DNA of 13,085 nucleotides. Source: Isotricha intestinalis. Taxonomy: Eukaryota > Ciliophora > Litostomatea > Vestibuliferida > Isotrichidae. A program made the translations under genes and the position numbers. Location: contig JAJJLU010000966.1 in assembly GCA_023807065.1 (NCBI GenBank), positions 1 through 13,085 of the forward strand. The letters run 5' to 3'. Below are positions 1 to 8,476 of this stretch, in pieces; within the stretch, counting starts at the first letter, position 1; each line of letters starts with the position of its first letter. The notes under the pieces were generated by a model, which worked only from the letters and a program-made list of their open reading frames with translations, made no database searches and was not told the origin of the DNA.

Positions 1-1298
1 TTATTAAATTAAAAAATAAATGTTATTTTTATATTATTGTTAAAAATTCATTTTCTTTCGAGGCCCACCCCTTTTTGGAAACAAAAAGTTAAAAAAACTC
101 GCCTCCACAGTGTGGAATACGGTAATTAATTTATTCAAATATTTAGTTTTTTTTAAATTTAACATTTTTATATTCATTTTGAAATACAAAGAATTCTATT
201 TCCACCATTTCTTATTCACTTCAATCTATGTTAAACATTCTCATTTTTTAATCTGCTATTTTACATTTTTCTAACAATAATAATCTCTCAGAACCTATAT
301 CGAAGTGAGGAATTCATAAAATTGTTTTTGAATTTTTGATAAAGTTATTGGAGTTTTTTTTGGGTTTATTATGATATAGTAGTTGCCAAATCAATGCTTT
401 TTATAAAGAGCATTATTAATTTTTTGTTTTAATCTAAATTTTTTTTGAACACATTTTATATTTAAGAAAATTTATTTGGAAATATAAATAATTAATCATT
501 TGGAAAAAAATAAAATTATTAAAATTAATTTAATTAAATAATATAAATATTCCATAAAACTAAATTGTTCCCCTTGTTTTAAAAAACATTAATTTTACAA
601 TTGTTAAATTTATTACTCAACATTTTATAAATAATTTAAGTATTTAAATATATTTAACAACAAAACCCATGTATATTTAACTTACATATATAAATCTTAA
701 ATAAATTCAGGTTTATAATAAATAATAGTGAATAACCTAAGTTTAAAACTAAAAATAACAGAAGTTATAATATTAGCATTATTACCTTTTTTAACTGAAG
801 TAAAACAATAACTTAAATTACATGAGGAGAAGTTAAATTAATTATTTTCACTGAGTAAATTATTTCTTTATAAATTAATTAACAGATAAATATTTATAAA
901 CACAATTAATAAATAACAAACAATTAAAAGCAAATAATTTTATTTAAACAAAAAAACTCAAAAAAAAATATGAAAATTAAATTTAAATAAAAATATGATA
1001 ATTCCAGTATGATGTTTCACATGTGGAAAAGAAATATGAAATAAATGGGATAAATATCTTAGATTTTTAAATGAAGGAAAAAAAAATTCATCAACTAACT
1101 TCTTGTATATAATAGTAAGAAATTTATATTTCAATTGTTTTAATATCTGAAAGAGTAATTATGATAATGATATCAATAATTAAATTAATTAAAAATATAC
1201 TTTCTCATTAAAATAAAAGATAATTTAATGAAAAATAATAAATAATAAATAAAATTCATATGTAAAAAAATTTTCAATTTTAAACTTTTTAAAAAAAT
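1..1298. other. Geneless AT-rich region
   Basis: No convincing reading frame is seen on either strand; stops are dense in all frames. The stretch from about 180 to 430 is slightly less AT-rich than the rest and gives short, stop-bounded coding-like runs (for example near 355-430 on the plus strand), which might be a very old gene relic, but nothing can be named. The structured island at 59-115 is listed separately. The last 40 bases would hold the 3' untranslated end of the DPY30-like gene. Confidence 0.6.
59..115. other. GC-rich structured island, possible small RNA or element end
   Basis: This patch stands out from very AT-rich surroundings. GAGGC (60-64) can pair with GCCTC (101-105). Inside it, CTTTTT (71-76) and AAAAAG (83-88) form a six-pair stem around a GGAAAC loop. 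Immediately after the outer stem lies the palindrome CCACA-G-TGTGG (105-115). A folded RNA, a transposon or excision-element end, or a protein-binding site would all fit. On the plus strand an ACA triplet (107-109) sits just after the outer stem, as in a single-hairpin H/ACA RNA, but that is speculative. No tRNA T-loop or recognisable snRNA motif is present. Confidence 0.3.
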
Positions 1299-1643
1299 TT
1301 AATTAACATCTTTTTTATTTTTATCAAGTAAATAAACAGCGAAAAATTCAATAGGATCTTTAGGTCTAATTTTTTCAGTTTGATTAAGAGCTTCATAAAT
1401 TAAAGGTAAAACAGTTTGTTGTAAATAAATACTTTTTGGTAAAACATTACTTGAAAAATAAGGTTTTGTTTCGACTGCTATTTTTTCTATTTTTAAACTT
1501 TCTTCTGGATCATCATTTAATAAGTCTGGATTTATTTCTTTTTCTTCTTTTTCTTCAAGTTCTGTTCCTCCTTCATTTATTTCTGTTTCTTCTTTTTTTA
1601 CTTCTTCTTCTTTTAATTCTTCTTTATTTTCTTCTTTACTCAT
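1299..1643 (-). CDS. DPY30-like protein (Dpy-30 motif)
   Basis: The product is 114 residues. Residues 2-45 are an acidic/lysine tail made almost only of E and K. Residues 68-109 match the Dpy-30 motif closely: LPKSIYLQQTV, then LP, then RPKDPIEFFAVYLL, corresponding to the family pattern LPtraYLdqTVvPiLl...RPpnPIEfLAsYLL. DPY30 forms a helical dimer that binds ASH2L in Set1/COMPASS histone H3K4 methyltransferases; the same fold binds amphipathic anchoring helices in radial-spoke and other ciliary proteins, so either role is possible in a ciliated cell. Human DPY30 is about 99 residues, so the length is normal apart from the acidic tail. The start is preceded by a run of A, as for the neighbours. 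The TAA stop falls right after the domain, and the conserved Gln is CAA. It lies 152 bp downstream of the next gene on the same strand. Confidence 0.92.
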   Translation of the reverse strand: MSKEENKEELKEEEVKKEETEINEGGTELEEKEEKEINPDLLNDDPEESLKIEKIAVETKPYFSSNVLPKSIYLQQTVLPLIYEALNQTEKIRPKDPIEFFAVYLLDKNKKDVN

Positions 1644-1795
1644 TTTTTTTTTATTTATAATATTTTATTTATATTAAATTGTTTATTTTATTTTGTAACT
1701 TAAATAAAATAATTTTTTTTATTTTTTTTTTTTTGATTCTAATAATAAAAATAGGATTGTTATTTTATAATTTAAATATTGTATGCTAAACAATT

Positions 1796-4624
1796 TTATT
1801 TATTATTTTTCGTATTTTTTTCTTTATTAAAATCATCATTTATCATTAAATTATAATAATAATTATTATTAATGTCTTTTTCTTGTGAATGAGAATATAT
1901 TTTTCCTAATTTATTATTTTTATTATTATTATCATTTAATCTATGAGAATAAATTGTTTCATTTAAATTATATTTTGAATATTTAAATCCTTTAAAACTA
2001 TTATTTATATTTTTAGAGTTATCAGATTCTCCATCTAATTTACAAAAAAAATATTTAAAAGTTGGAATATGAACTTTAATTTCTTTCATTAATTCATTCA
2101 TTTCATGAATGCTTTTTCTTTGTGTATTAAATCTATATTTTTTATTATTTCTATATTTTATATCTTTATATCTTTCAATTGTGTTAAAAGTAATATCATT
2201 TTTTTCTTTATTTGCTTGAATAATTATATGTTTTGTACTGTTTGATTTTTTTGAATTTAAGACTTGAATACTATTACCAATGAAATTTAAATGACTTTGT
2301 TCATTTATTGTATTATATTTTAAATCTTCTTTGTTATTAATATTATTATTATTATTAAAATTTTTATCATTGTTTATATTATTAATATTTTTTTCATTGT
2401 TATTAATATTATTACTATTATTATTTTTAACTTTTTTTTCATTTCGATTTTTATAGTTATTATTTTTGTCATATTTATTATTTTTATTGTTAATATTATT
2501 ATGATTATTATTGATATTATTATTATTATCATTATTATTATTGTTATTATTGTTTTTTGCATTGTTATTATTATTCATATTATCATTATTATCATTATTA
2601 TTATTGGTATTATTATTATTATTATTATTGTTATTATTATTATTATTATTATTGTTATTATTATTATTATTATTATTATCATAGCCATTGTTATTATCAT
2701 TATATTTATTTTTTTCATTCCTTTGATTATTGATAATACTTTTATCATTGTTATTTTTATTTTTTTTTTTATCATTGTAATTATTATGAATATTATTATT
2801 ATAATCATTATTGTTAAAAGTTCCAATATTTTTTGCAATATTATTGTTTAAAATATTATTATTTTTATTATTATTATTCTTTAATTCTTTTAATTTATTG
2901 GTTATTTTGAATTTATTAATTTTATCTACATTATTTTCTTCATTTGATTTTTTTACATTTATTTTATAAATTATAGGAAAATTAGAATAACTTTTACTTT
3001 GAATTAAAAATTCATCATTTTTTTTATTTCGAAAAGTTTGATTTAAATTCTTTATTTTTTTTGTTCCAAATATATTATGATATTTATTTAATGAAGAAAC
3101 ATTTATTTTATTAATTTCAACATTACTATTATTTCTTTTATGATTTTCCTCTATTTTATTTTTATTTATATATTCTTTTTTATTTGAGTTATTATCTCTT
3201 TTATTTATTTCATTTAAATGAAAAAAATCATTACTTGAATTATTTTCAGATTTATTTATAATAACTGAATGATTGTGTTTCTCACTTAAATTATTTTGAT
3301 TTTCTTTATTTCTACTAATAAAAACATTTGTTTTTAAAATTTCAGAATTTGAAAGTCTAGATTTATTATTTACAATTTGCTCAGAATTTCTATTTTTTAT
3401 TTCTTCAAAAGAATTATCAATTGAAGATAAACTAATACTTCTTTCATTGCTTAACTTATTTTTTGAAAAAGAATAATTTACATTTGAATTTATTTCATTT
3501 AAATTATTTTTTCTTGAATGTATAATATTTTTTTTAAGTGAATTTTTTTTTCTTATATTTTCTTGTAATAAATTATCTATAAATGAATTATTATTTATTG
3601 TCTTTAAATCTTCTTTTTCAATTATTTGTTTTTTTGAAAAATCAATTTTTTTTGATAATTTTAAAACATCTCTTTTAACATCTTCTCCAATATTTATCCT
3701 GAATCTTACATCTTTAATAAATTCACTCAATTGAATAAATCTATTTTTAATAATATTAAATTCTTTTTTATAACCTTCGAATTTTTTCAAAATTGAATTA
3801 TGAAATTTTGGAATTTCATCTTCAAATTTTCCAAAAATTTCATTTTTAATATCTAGTATTTTTTTCCCTTCATTTAATATATTATCAAATTCTTTTTTTG
3901 AATTAATCACATATTTAGAATTTTCAAGTCTAATATTATGAATTTTATCATCATAAATTTTAAAATGATCGTAAAATTTTAATTCACTTTCATTAATTTT
4001 TTGATTTATAATTTGATAATTCTCTTTATTAAAATTTGATATTTGTAATTTAAAGCTGTCAACTATAATTTCTAATTTTTTTTTATAAGATTGTAAATCT
4101 AAAATATTTTTATCTTTAAATTGTGTTAATATATTAATTTGATTGATAACATAATCAATAAAATCATGAAATGTTTTAAATTTACATAAATTTCCTATTA
4201 TTCCTGGATAAAGGATTGACTTAGAAAGCATATTATCATATTTATAAATTATATTGTGTAACTCTTTATTAAGAGATTCTAATTTAATTTCCTCTGATAT
4301 TAGTTTTTCTTTTATTTTCTCTTTAAATTCATATAATTCATCTACTTTTTCATTTAAAATATTATCTAAGGAAATTACATCTTCTATTTTTGACATTTTA
4401 GAAAAAATTAAATTTAGTTTTTCATCAAATTCTTTAATTTTATTATTATAAAAAATAGAATTTTCATTATATTTTGTATTTAAATTTATTTCAATTTGCT
4501 TAAAATCTTTTAATACATCATTTTTGAAATATAATAATTCTTTTTTTATTAAAATTTGTATTTGATTATAATTAATTTCTTCTTGGTTTTTTAATGAAGA
4601 AGCTTCAGATATATTTTTAATCAT
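1796..4624 (-). CDS. Coiled-coil and poly-asparagine protein, unknown function
   Basis: This is a 942-residue protein I cannot name. Residues 1 to about 345 are predicted mostly helical, with heptad-like I/L/F spacing and many K/E, so probably coiled coil. Inside this part, residues 136-185 (SILYPGIIGNLCKFKTF..., then a helix) look more constrained and resemble a PG-I-G segment I associate with ciliate coiled-coil proteins, a memory rather than a search. Residues 346 to about 560 are Ser/Asn/Lys-rich and probably disordered. Residues about 570-770 are dominated by Asn, with one long pure run. The C-terminal 150 residues are again mixed and basic. There is no signal peptide or membrane segment. 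A cytoskeletal or basal-body structural role is possible but unsupported. The stop is TAA. The gene starts 77 bp downstream of the stop of the 302-residue gene on the same strand. Confidence 0.85.
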   Translation of the reverse strand: MIKNISEASSLKNQEEINYNQIQILIKKELLYFKNDVLKDFKQIEINLNTKYNENSIFYNNKIKEFDEKLNLIFSKMSKIEDVISLDNILNEKVDELYEFKEKIKEKLISEEIKLESLNKELHNIIYKYDNMLSKSILYPGIIGNLCKFKTFHDFIDYVINQINILTQFKDKNILDLQSYKKKLEIIVDSFKLQISNFNKENYQIINQKINESELKFYDHFKIYDDKIHNIRLENSKYVINSKKEFDNILNEGKKILDIKNEIFGKFEDEIPKFHNSILKKFEGYKKEFNIIKNRFIQLSEFIKDVRFRINIGEDVKRDVLKLSKKIDFSKKQIIEKEDLKTINNNSFIDNLLQENIRKKNSLKKNIIHSRKNNLNEINSNVNYSFSKNKLSNERSISLSSIDNSFEEIKNRNSEQIVNNKSRLSNSEILKTNVFISRNKENQNNLSEKHNHSVIINKSENNSSNDFFHLNEINKRDNNSNKKEYINKNKIEENHKRNNSNVEINKINVSSLNKYHNIFGTKKIKNLNQTFRNKKNDEFLIQSKSYSNFPIIYKINVKKSNEENNVDKINKFKITNKLKELKNNNNKNNNILNNNIAKNIGTFNNNDYNNNIHNNYNDKKKNKNNNDKSIINNQRNEKNKYNDNNNGYDNNNNNNNNNNNNNNNNNNNNNNNTNNNNDNNDNMNNNNNAKNNNNNNNNDNNNNINNNHNNINNKNNKYDKNNNYKNRNEKKVKNNNSNNINNNEKNINNINNDKNFNNNNNINNKEDLKYNTINEQSHLNFIGNSIQVLNSKKSNSTKHIIIQANKEKNDITFNTIERYKDIKYRNNKKYRFNTQRKSIHEMNELMKEIKVHIPTFKYFFCKLDGESDNSKNINNSFKGFKYSKYNLNETIYSHRLNDNNNKNNKLGKIYSHSQEKDINNNYYYNLMINDDFNKEKNTKNNK
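2505..2690 (-). repeat. Trinucleotide (AAT/AAC) tract encoding poly-Asn
   Basis: On the minus strand this is an almost continuous AAT repeat, broken by synonymous AAC codons and a few other codons (GAT, ATG, ACC). It encodes the Asn homopolymer in the middle of the 942-residue protein. The longest pure Asn run is more than 20 residues. Plus-strand reading gives Ile-rich nonsense frames that are not genes. Confidence 0.9.
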
Positions 4625-4701
4625 TTTTATTTATTTTCATTTAAAAATAATATTAATTTTTTATATTTTAGATTTAAGATTTTAAAATGAAAATTAAATA
4701 T

Positions 4702-5610
4702 TTAAAAATCAAGATTAATTCCAGAATAAGTTTTTGTATTTAAATTATTTTTATTATTAAACATATTTTTTCTTTGGTAACTAAATCCTTCCATATATTC
4801 TAAAAGATCCTCTTTTTTTTCTTTATTTAAATTATAACTACTGTAATGCTTATTATGTTTCATATCTTTATTAAAACCAATTATTTTATTGTTTCTATGA
4901 TTCTTCTGATATGAATTATCATTATTAAAAAGATTTGAAATATATTTTCCTTTTGTTAAATTATTTATTCTTCCATTATTAAAAGGACTTGAATAAGAAA
5001 AATCATTTTGAATTGTTGAAACAGGTTTATTAACAAAAGAAAGGGAATTATAATTATATTCATTTTTTAATTCATTTGCAAAATTGAATATCTTTTTTTT
5101 TAATTGATAATTATTTGAAAAAGAGTTTTTATTTGTTATTATTTTATTATTATTATTATAATATTTAGAATTAAATTCATTATTAATATTCATACCTAAT
5201 AAAAAATTTTTTGTTTTTTTTCTATTATTTATTTTAATATTATGTATAATTGAATCATAATCATAATTTTTTTTTAAAGTATTTTCTCCAATAAAATCAA
5301 TTGTATCATTATGAACATCATCAAAAATTGATTTTTTACTTGAAGAATCAACTTTTAATTTTCTTTTAATTCCTAATTCAGTAAAAGACCTATTTAACAT
5401 ATCTTGAATATTTTCTTTGTTTGATGATGTTTTAAAATTATTTGAATTTAAAATATTTTTATATTTTGGTGTCGAACTTGAAGTCTTTATCCTTTTATTT
5501 AAATATGGATCTGTATCTAATAATATATTTTTTTGAGATTTATTTAATGTATTTTCTGAAAAACTTGTATTGATTATATCATGGAGTTTTGAACGGAAAT
5601 TTGTTTTCAT
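4702..5610 (-). CDS. Basic Asn/Ser/Lys-rich protein with a duplicated short motif
   Basis: The product is 302 residues, unrecognised. It has no signal peptide, membrane span or long coiled coil, and composition suggests it is mostly disordered and basic. The clearest feature is a short motif present twice near the N-terminus: LHDIINTSFSE (residues 9-19) and IQDMLNRSFTE (residues 68-78), sharing the pattern hydrophobic-x-D-h-h-N-x-S-F-S/T-E. Two spaced copies in a disordered chain suggest a docking or binding motif for a partner. A Ser/Thr-rich patch around residues 43-64 with a TP site could be phosphorylated. The start is preceded by an A-rich tract and the stop is TAA. It forms the minus-strand side of a divergent pair with the plus-strand gene starting at 6743. 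Confidence 0.8.
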   Translation of the reverse strand: MKTNFRSKLHDIINTSFSENTLNKSQKNILLDTDPYLNKRIKTSSSTPKYKNILNSNNFKTSSNKENIQDMLNRSFTELGIKRKLKVDSSSKKSIFDDVHNDTIDFIGENTLKKNYDYDSIIHNIKINNRKKTKNFLLGMNINNEFNSKYYNNNNKIITNKNSFSNNYQLKKKIFNFANELKNEYNYNSLSFVNKPVSTIQNDFSYSSPFNNGRINNLTKGKYISNLFNNDNSYQKNHRNNKIIGFNKDMKHNKHYSSYNLNKEKKEDLLEYMEGFSYQRKNMFNNKNNLNTKTYSGINLDF

Positions 5611-6742
5611 TTTTTAAATAAAATAATTTATTATTTAAATAAATTATTATAAAATATAAGTATTTTTAATTTATTATTCAATAAAAGTGATATGAAGATA
5701 TGAAAATACTTATAGAAAAAGGATTGAATATAGTAAATCATTGGAACTTATTTCTTTAATTCTTCAATTTGAAAAGTGGATAGTTAAATTATTTTTATAA
5801 TAATTGATAAAAAATGAAAAGATTTAAATAAATGTAGTGTTTGATTATAAATAAGTTTATCAATGATATTCTTCACTAAATATTTCATCACAATTATGTT
5901 CTTGGATAGAGGATTTTAAATAAAAACTTTATTTGAAAATAAAAAGAATGATTAAAAGAAAAATTTTAAAGATATGATTCCTAAAAAATGAGTTAGTTAA
6001 TTCAGAGTGGTCTCAAAATATTATAAAATGATTATATCTAAAATTTTATTATATAGTAAATATTGAAGATAGTGGAAATAAATAAAAATAATTAATTCAA
6101 ACTCTCTTAAATGAAAATATAAAATGAGATGATTACAGTCTTATTATAATAATTTAGATTAAAAAAACTATGTTTACTTCCATATAATTTCTATTTATTT
6201 AACATTATATGATATCTTTATTGAAAATTTATAAATTAATACTTTATTTTTATTTATTGGTAAATGATGAAATAATTAATGATAAACAAAAGACGATATA
6301 ATATTAAATAACCACCTTTTAATGAATAAAACAGTCCAATGAAATGATGATTTGATTAAAGAACTCAAATTCAAAATATATAATTTTAATGGAATAAAAA
6401 TTTTAAATTCTAGATTTTTCATTTATTCATTTTTTGAATAATAAAATATAATAGTAATAATGACTTTTTTAGATTTTATTTTAAATATAATTCTTTTTTA
6501 TTTAATTTTAATATAATTTAGTTGTGTCATTTTATTAAAAAAAATGTCATTAAATTTAAATGATATTGAAAATTAATAAAATTTTAAAAAATAAATTAAA
6601 ATTAAAGTTCAAAGAGTTAAATAAAAAATAATAATATTAAAATTTTTTTCAAAATTAAAGTCCTCTAATATAACATGTAATCATTATTTTATTTAATAAT
6701 ATTGATATATATTTAAGAAAGAATTATAAAATTGAAAAAAAA
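5611..6742. promoter_or_regulatory. Long geneless region between divergent genes
   Basis: These 1.1 kb separate the starts of the 302-residue gene (minus) and the 240-residue gene (plus), so they should carry both promoters. Stops are frequent in the frame I read through most of the region, at least as frequent as expected for random DNA this AT-rich, and I see no gene, tRNA or clear repeat. The region is several times longer than the other intergenic gaps (about 80-170 bp between same-strand genes), so it may hold an unseen RNA gene or a fully decayed gene. Confidence 0.55.
6702..6720 (+). promoter_or_regulatory. Candidate promoter element (TTGATATATATTTAAGAAA)
   Basis: This 19-mer ends 22 bp before the start codon of the plus-strand gene. 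A copy with one mismatch is found at 7871-7889, and its 13-base core TATATTTAAGAAA is found again at 457-469. The TATA-like core and its position suggest a promoter or transcript-start element, but the other two copies are not in front of visible genes, so the role is unproven. Confidence 0.3.
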
Positions 6743-7465
6743 ATGAGACAAAATTTTTCATTTAATGATCAAAATTCATTGATTTTTAAACATCATAATT
6801 GGGAAATCTTTGTAAATAATTTATCAAGCAAAATGACAATAAAATTTGAAGATCAAAAATCAAATTATTATTTTTCTATTATTGATTTTAAGATATTGGA
6901 ACGTTTAGATATTTTGAAAACAAAAAACATAAAAGAAATATATGAATTTTTCAAAAATTCAATTTTACATGAGGAAATTAGATTTGTAAAGAAAAATGAA
7001 AAAGAAGCGGTTATTAAATTTAATAATATACAATTAACTTCTTCCAAACAATTTTTAGAAGAATATGTCGAAGAAAAAACAGAAATGAAAATTAATAATT
7101 TAGAAATTGAAATGAACAAAAAAGACGAAGTGATAAAAAAAATAGTAGAAGAAGTAGAAAATTTGAAAAATAAAATTCAAACTATTGAAATTCAACAAAA
7201 TGAAAATGAAAAAAAAAATGATAAAAAAAAAGAAAACGGTAAAAAGAAAGTTAGAAATCCTCAAATTCTTATGATTAATAATAATTTAAATAATAAGCAT
7301 AGACCAAATTATTCAAGCACTATCAATTTTTTGACCTTCAATAATTTAGATCTAAAAAAAAATCAGACCGGCAAAAAAGGGAATGATAAAAAAAATAATC
7401 CTTTATCTCAAAAGAAATATCATTTTTCTCAAAAAAAAAATAATAATGAACAACGAAAAAAATGA
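6743..7465 (+). CDS. Small beta-rich head plus coiled-coil protein, XRCC4/SAS-6-like layout
   Basis: The product is 240 residues and is the only plus-strand gene here. Residues 1 to about 48 look like a series of beta strands (FSF, SLIFKHHNWEIFVN, MTIKFED, YYFSIID). Residues 49-75 form two short helices (FKILERLDILKT, IKEIYEFFKNSI). Residues 76-98 form a beta hairpin (EIRFVKK, EAVIKFNNIQL). Residues 102-155 are a clear coiled coil, and residues 155-240 are a highly basic K/N tail. Strands, helix-turn-helix, strands, then coiled coil is the order of the XRCC4/SAS-6 head family; similar short heads occur, from memory, on ciliate proteins of unknown role. Family membership is an inference from pattern only. 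The start follows eight A residues and the stop is TGA, after which the frame stays open for 27 codons. It is divergent from the 302-residue gene and convergent with the membrane protein gene. Confidence 0.8.
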   Translation: MRQNFSFNDQNSLIFKHHNWEIFVNNLSSKMTIKFEDQKSNYYFSIIDFKILERLDILKTKNIKEIYEFFKNSILHEEIRFVKKNEKEAVIKFNNIQLTSSKQFLEEYVEEKTEMKINNLEIEMNKKDEVIKKIVEEVENLKNKIQTIEIQQNENEKKNDKKKENGKKKVRNPQILMINNNLNNKHRPNYSSTINFLTFNNLDLKKNQTGKKGNDKKNNPLSQKKYHFSQKKNNNEQRKK

Positions 7466-7954
7466 AAGATACATTTCAAAAGATCTTTTTTGTCTTTGAA
7501 TGTGAAAAAATATAGGAATATTACTATAAAATTATATCTAGAACTTTAAAATTAAATAAATTTAATGTTGAACTTTTCAAAAATAAATAATTAAATAAAT
7601 ATTCCATTTTATAATTTTAAAAGAAGTAAGTAAGACCATTTATTTTATTTTTATAAATTATTATAAAGTGAATATTAAAATTTTTAATTTTTAAATATTA
7701 TTATCTGGTAATTATAACTATATATTAAATCATTACATTGTTCTTTTTTTGTCTGTTTAAGTATTAATATTTTAAAAGACATTAATTATTTTTTTTATTG
7801 TATTATACTTCCTTCTTTAAAGATTTTTTTATTAATTTTATTTTTTAATTAATTAAAGTTATAAATTATTTTGATTTATATTTAAGAAAATAACAATAAA
7901 ATAAATATAAAATTATTATTATCAAAATATATATTTTTTTAATATTTAAATTAT
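7466..7954. other. Convergent 3' intergenic region
   Basis: These 489 bases lie between the stops of two convergent genes and contain no gene. A 12-bp palindrome, AAAAGATCTTTT (7478-7489), sits 13 bp after the stop of the plus-strand gene and could form a small hairpin in its 3' untranslated region. A near copy of the element upstream of the plus-strand gene occurs at 7871-7889. The remainder is T- and A-rich. Confidence 0.5.
7871..7889 (+). repeat. Second copy of the TTGATWTATATTTAAGAAA element
   Basis: It differs from the copy at 6702-6720 at one base (T instead of A at position 6). No plus-strand gene follows it: the next 85 bases run into the end of the minus-strand membrane protein gene. 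It may be a chance match in AT-rich DNA, a relic promoter, or the promoter of an antisense or non-coding transcript. Confidence 0.3.
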
Positions 7955-8476
7955 TTAAATTAAAGGAAAACCATGACCATCATAATAATAAGGGATTAAA
8001 AAAAGAATAAAATCAATAAATTCCATTAAAACAAAGCAAATTAAAGAAATGGAAGAAAGAACCAAAATAATTAATTCACAAATTGGTTTTTCTCTTTCTT
8101 GTAAACCACTATTATTTAAATCATTTTCTGAAGAAGGTTGAGTTAAAGAATATCCAATAAACATACAAATTATTGGAGTCAATATTAATATTAATTTTAA
8201 CAATCCTAAATAAGTTTTTCCAATATAAAAATGACCAGTTGAAGGTAATACTATTTCTAATATGAAAGGAATAAATTTATTTATTTGTTGATATGAACAA
8301 TATTTAATATTCGATTGATTTAAATTAAAATTTTGATAACCAAAATTACATATACATTTGTTTTGATGACATTTACCATTTGGAGAAGGACAATTTATTG
8401 AATTACATATTGTTGATTCTGTTGTTTGGATTATTATATTTGTGAAAATGAAAGTTATTAAAATTTTTTTTTTCAT
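7955..8476 (-). CDS. Secreted/membrane EGF-like plus TM2-like protein
   Basis: The product is 173 residues. Residues 1-19 are a typical signal peptide (KKK then ILITFIFTNIII). Residues 24-60 carry six cysteines (C24, C29, C36, C41, C43, C60) with the C-x-C spacing of an EGF-like domain. Residues 66 to about 109 read FIPFILEIVLP.TGHFYIGKTYLGLLKLIL, the G-x-FY-x-G pattern of TM2-type helical hairpins, followed by a polar loop (110-131) and a third hydrophobic segment (132-163). An EGF-like ectodomain joined to a TM2-like membrane part is, from memory, common in ciliate surface proteins; function is unknown. The start follows a run of eight A residues and the stop is TAA. It is convergent with the plus-strand gene and lies next to the decayed gene upstream. 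Confidence 0.82.
   Translation of the reverse strand: MKKKILITFIFTNIIIQTTESTICNSINCPSPNGKCHQNKCICNFGYQNFNLNQSNIKYCSYQQINKFIPFILEIVLPSTGHFYIGKTYLGLLKLILILTPIICMFIGYSLTQPSSENDLNNSGLQEREKPICELIILVLSSISLICFVLMEFIDFILFLIPYYYDGHGFPLI

Noticed and set aside
59..115. tRNA, 5S rRNA or spliceosomal RNA gene
   Set aside because: No T-loop consensus, cloverleaf or recognisable snRNA motif could be fitted on either strand.
1436..2851. Plus-strand Leu/Ile-rich frames opposite the DPY30-like and 942-residue genes, and other-frame minus readings of the Asn tract
   Set aside because: They are complement or shifted readings of E/K and poly-Asn codons, with unnatural composition and no domain.
5690..6440. A second decayed gene on the plus strand in the divergent intergenic region
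   Set aside because: In-frame stops are as frequent as, or more frequent than, expected for random DNA of this composition.
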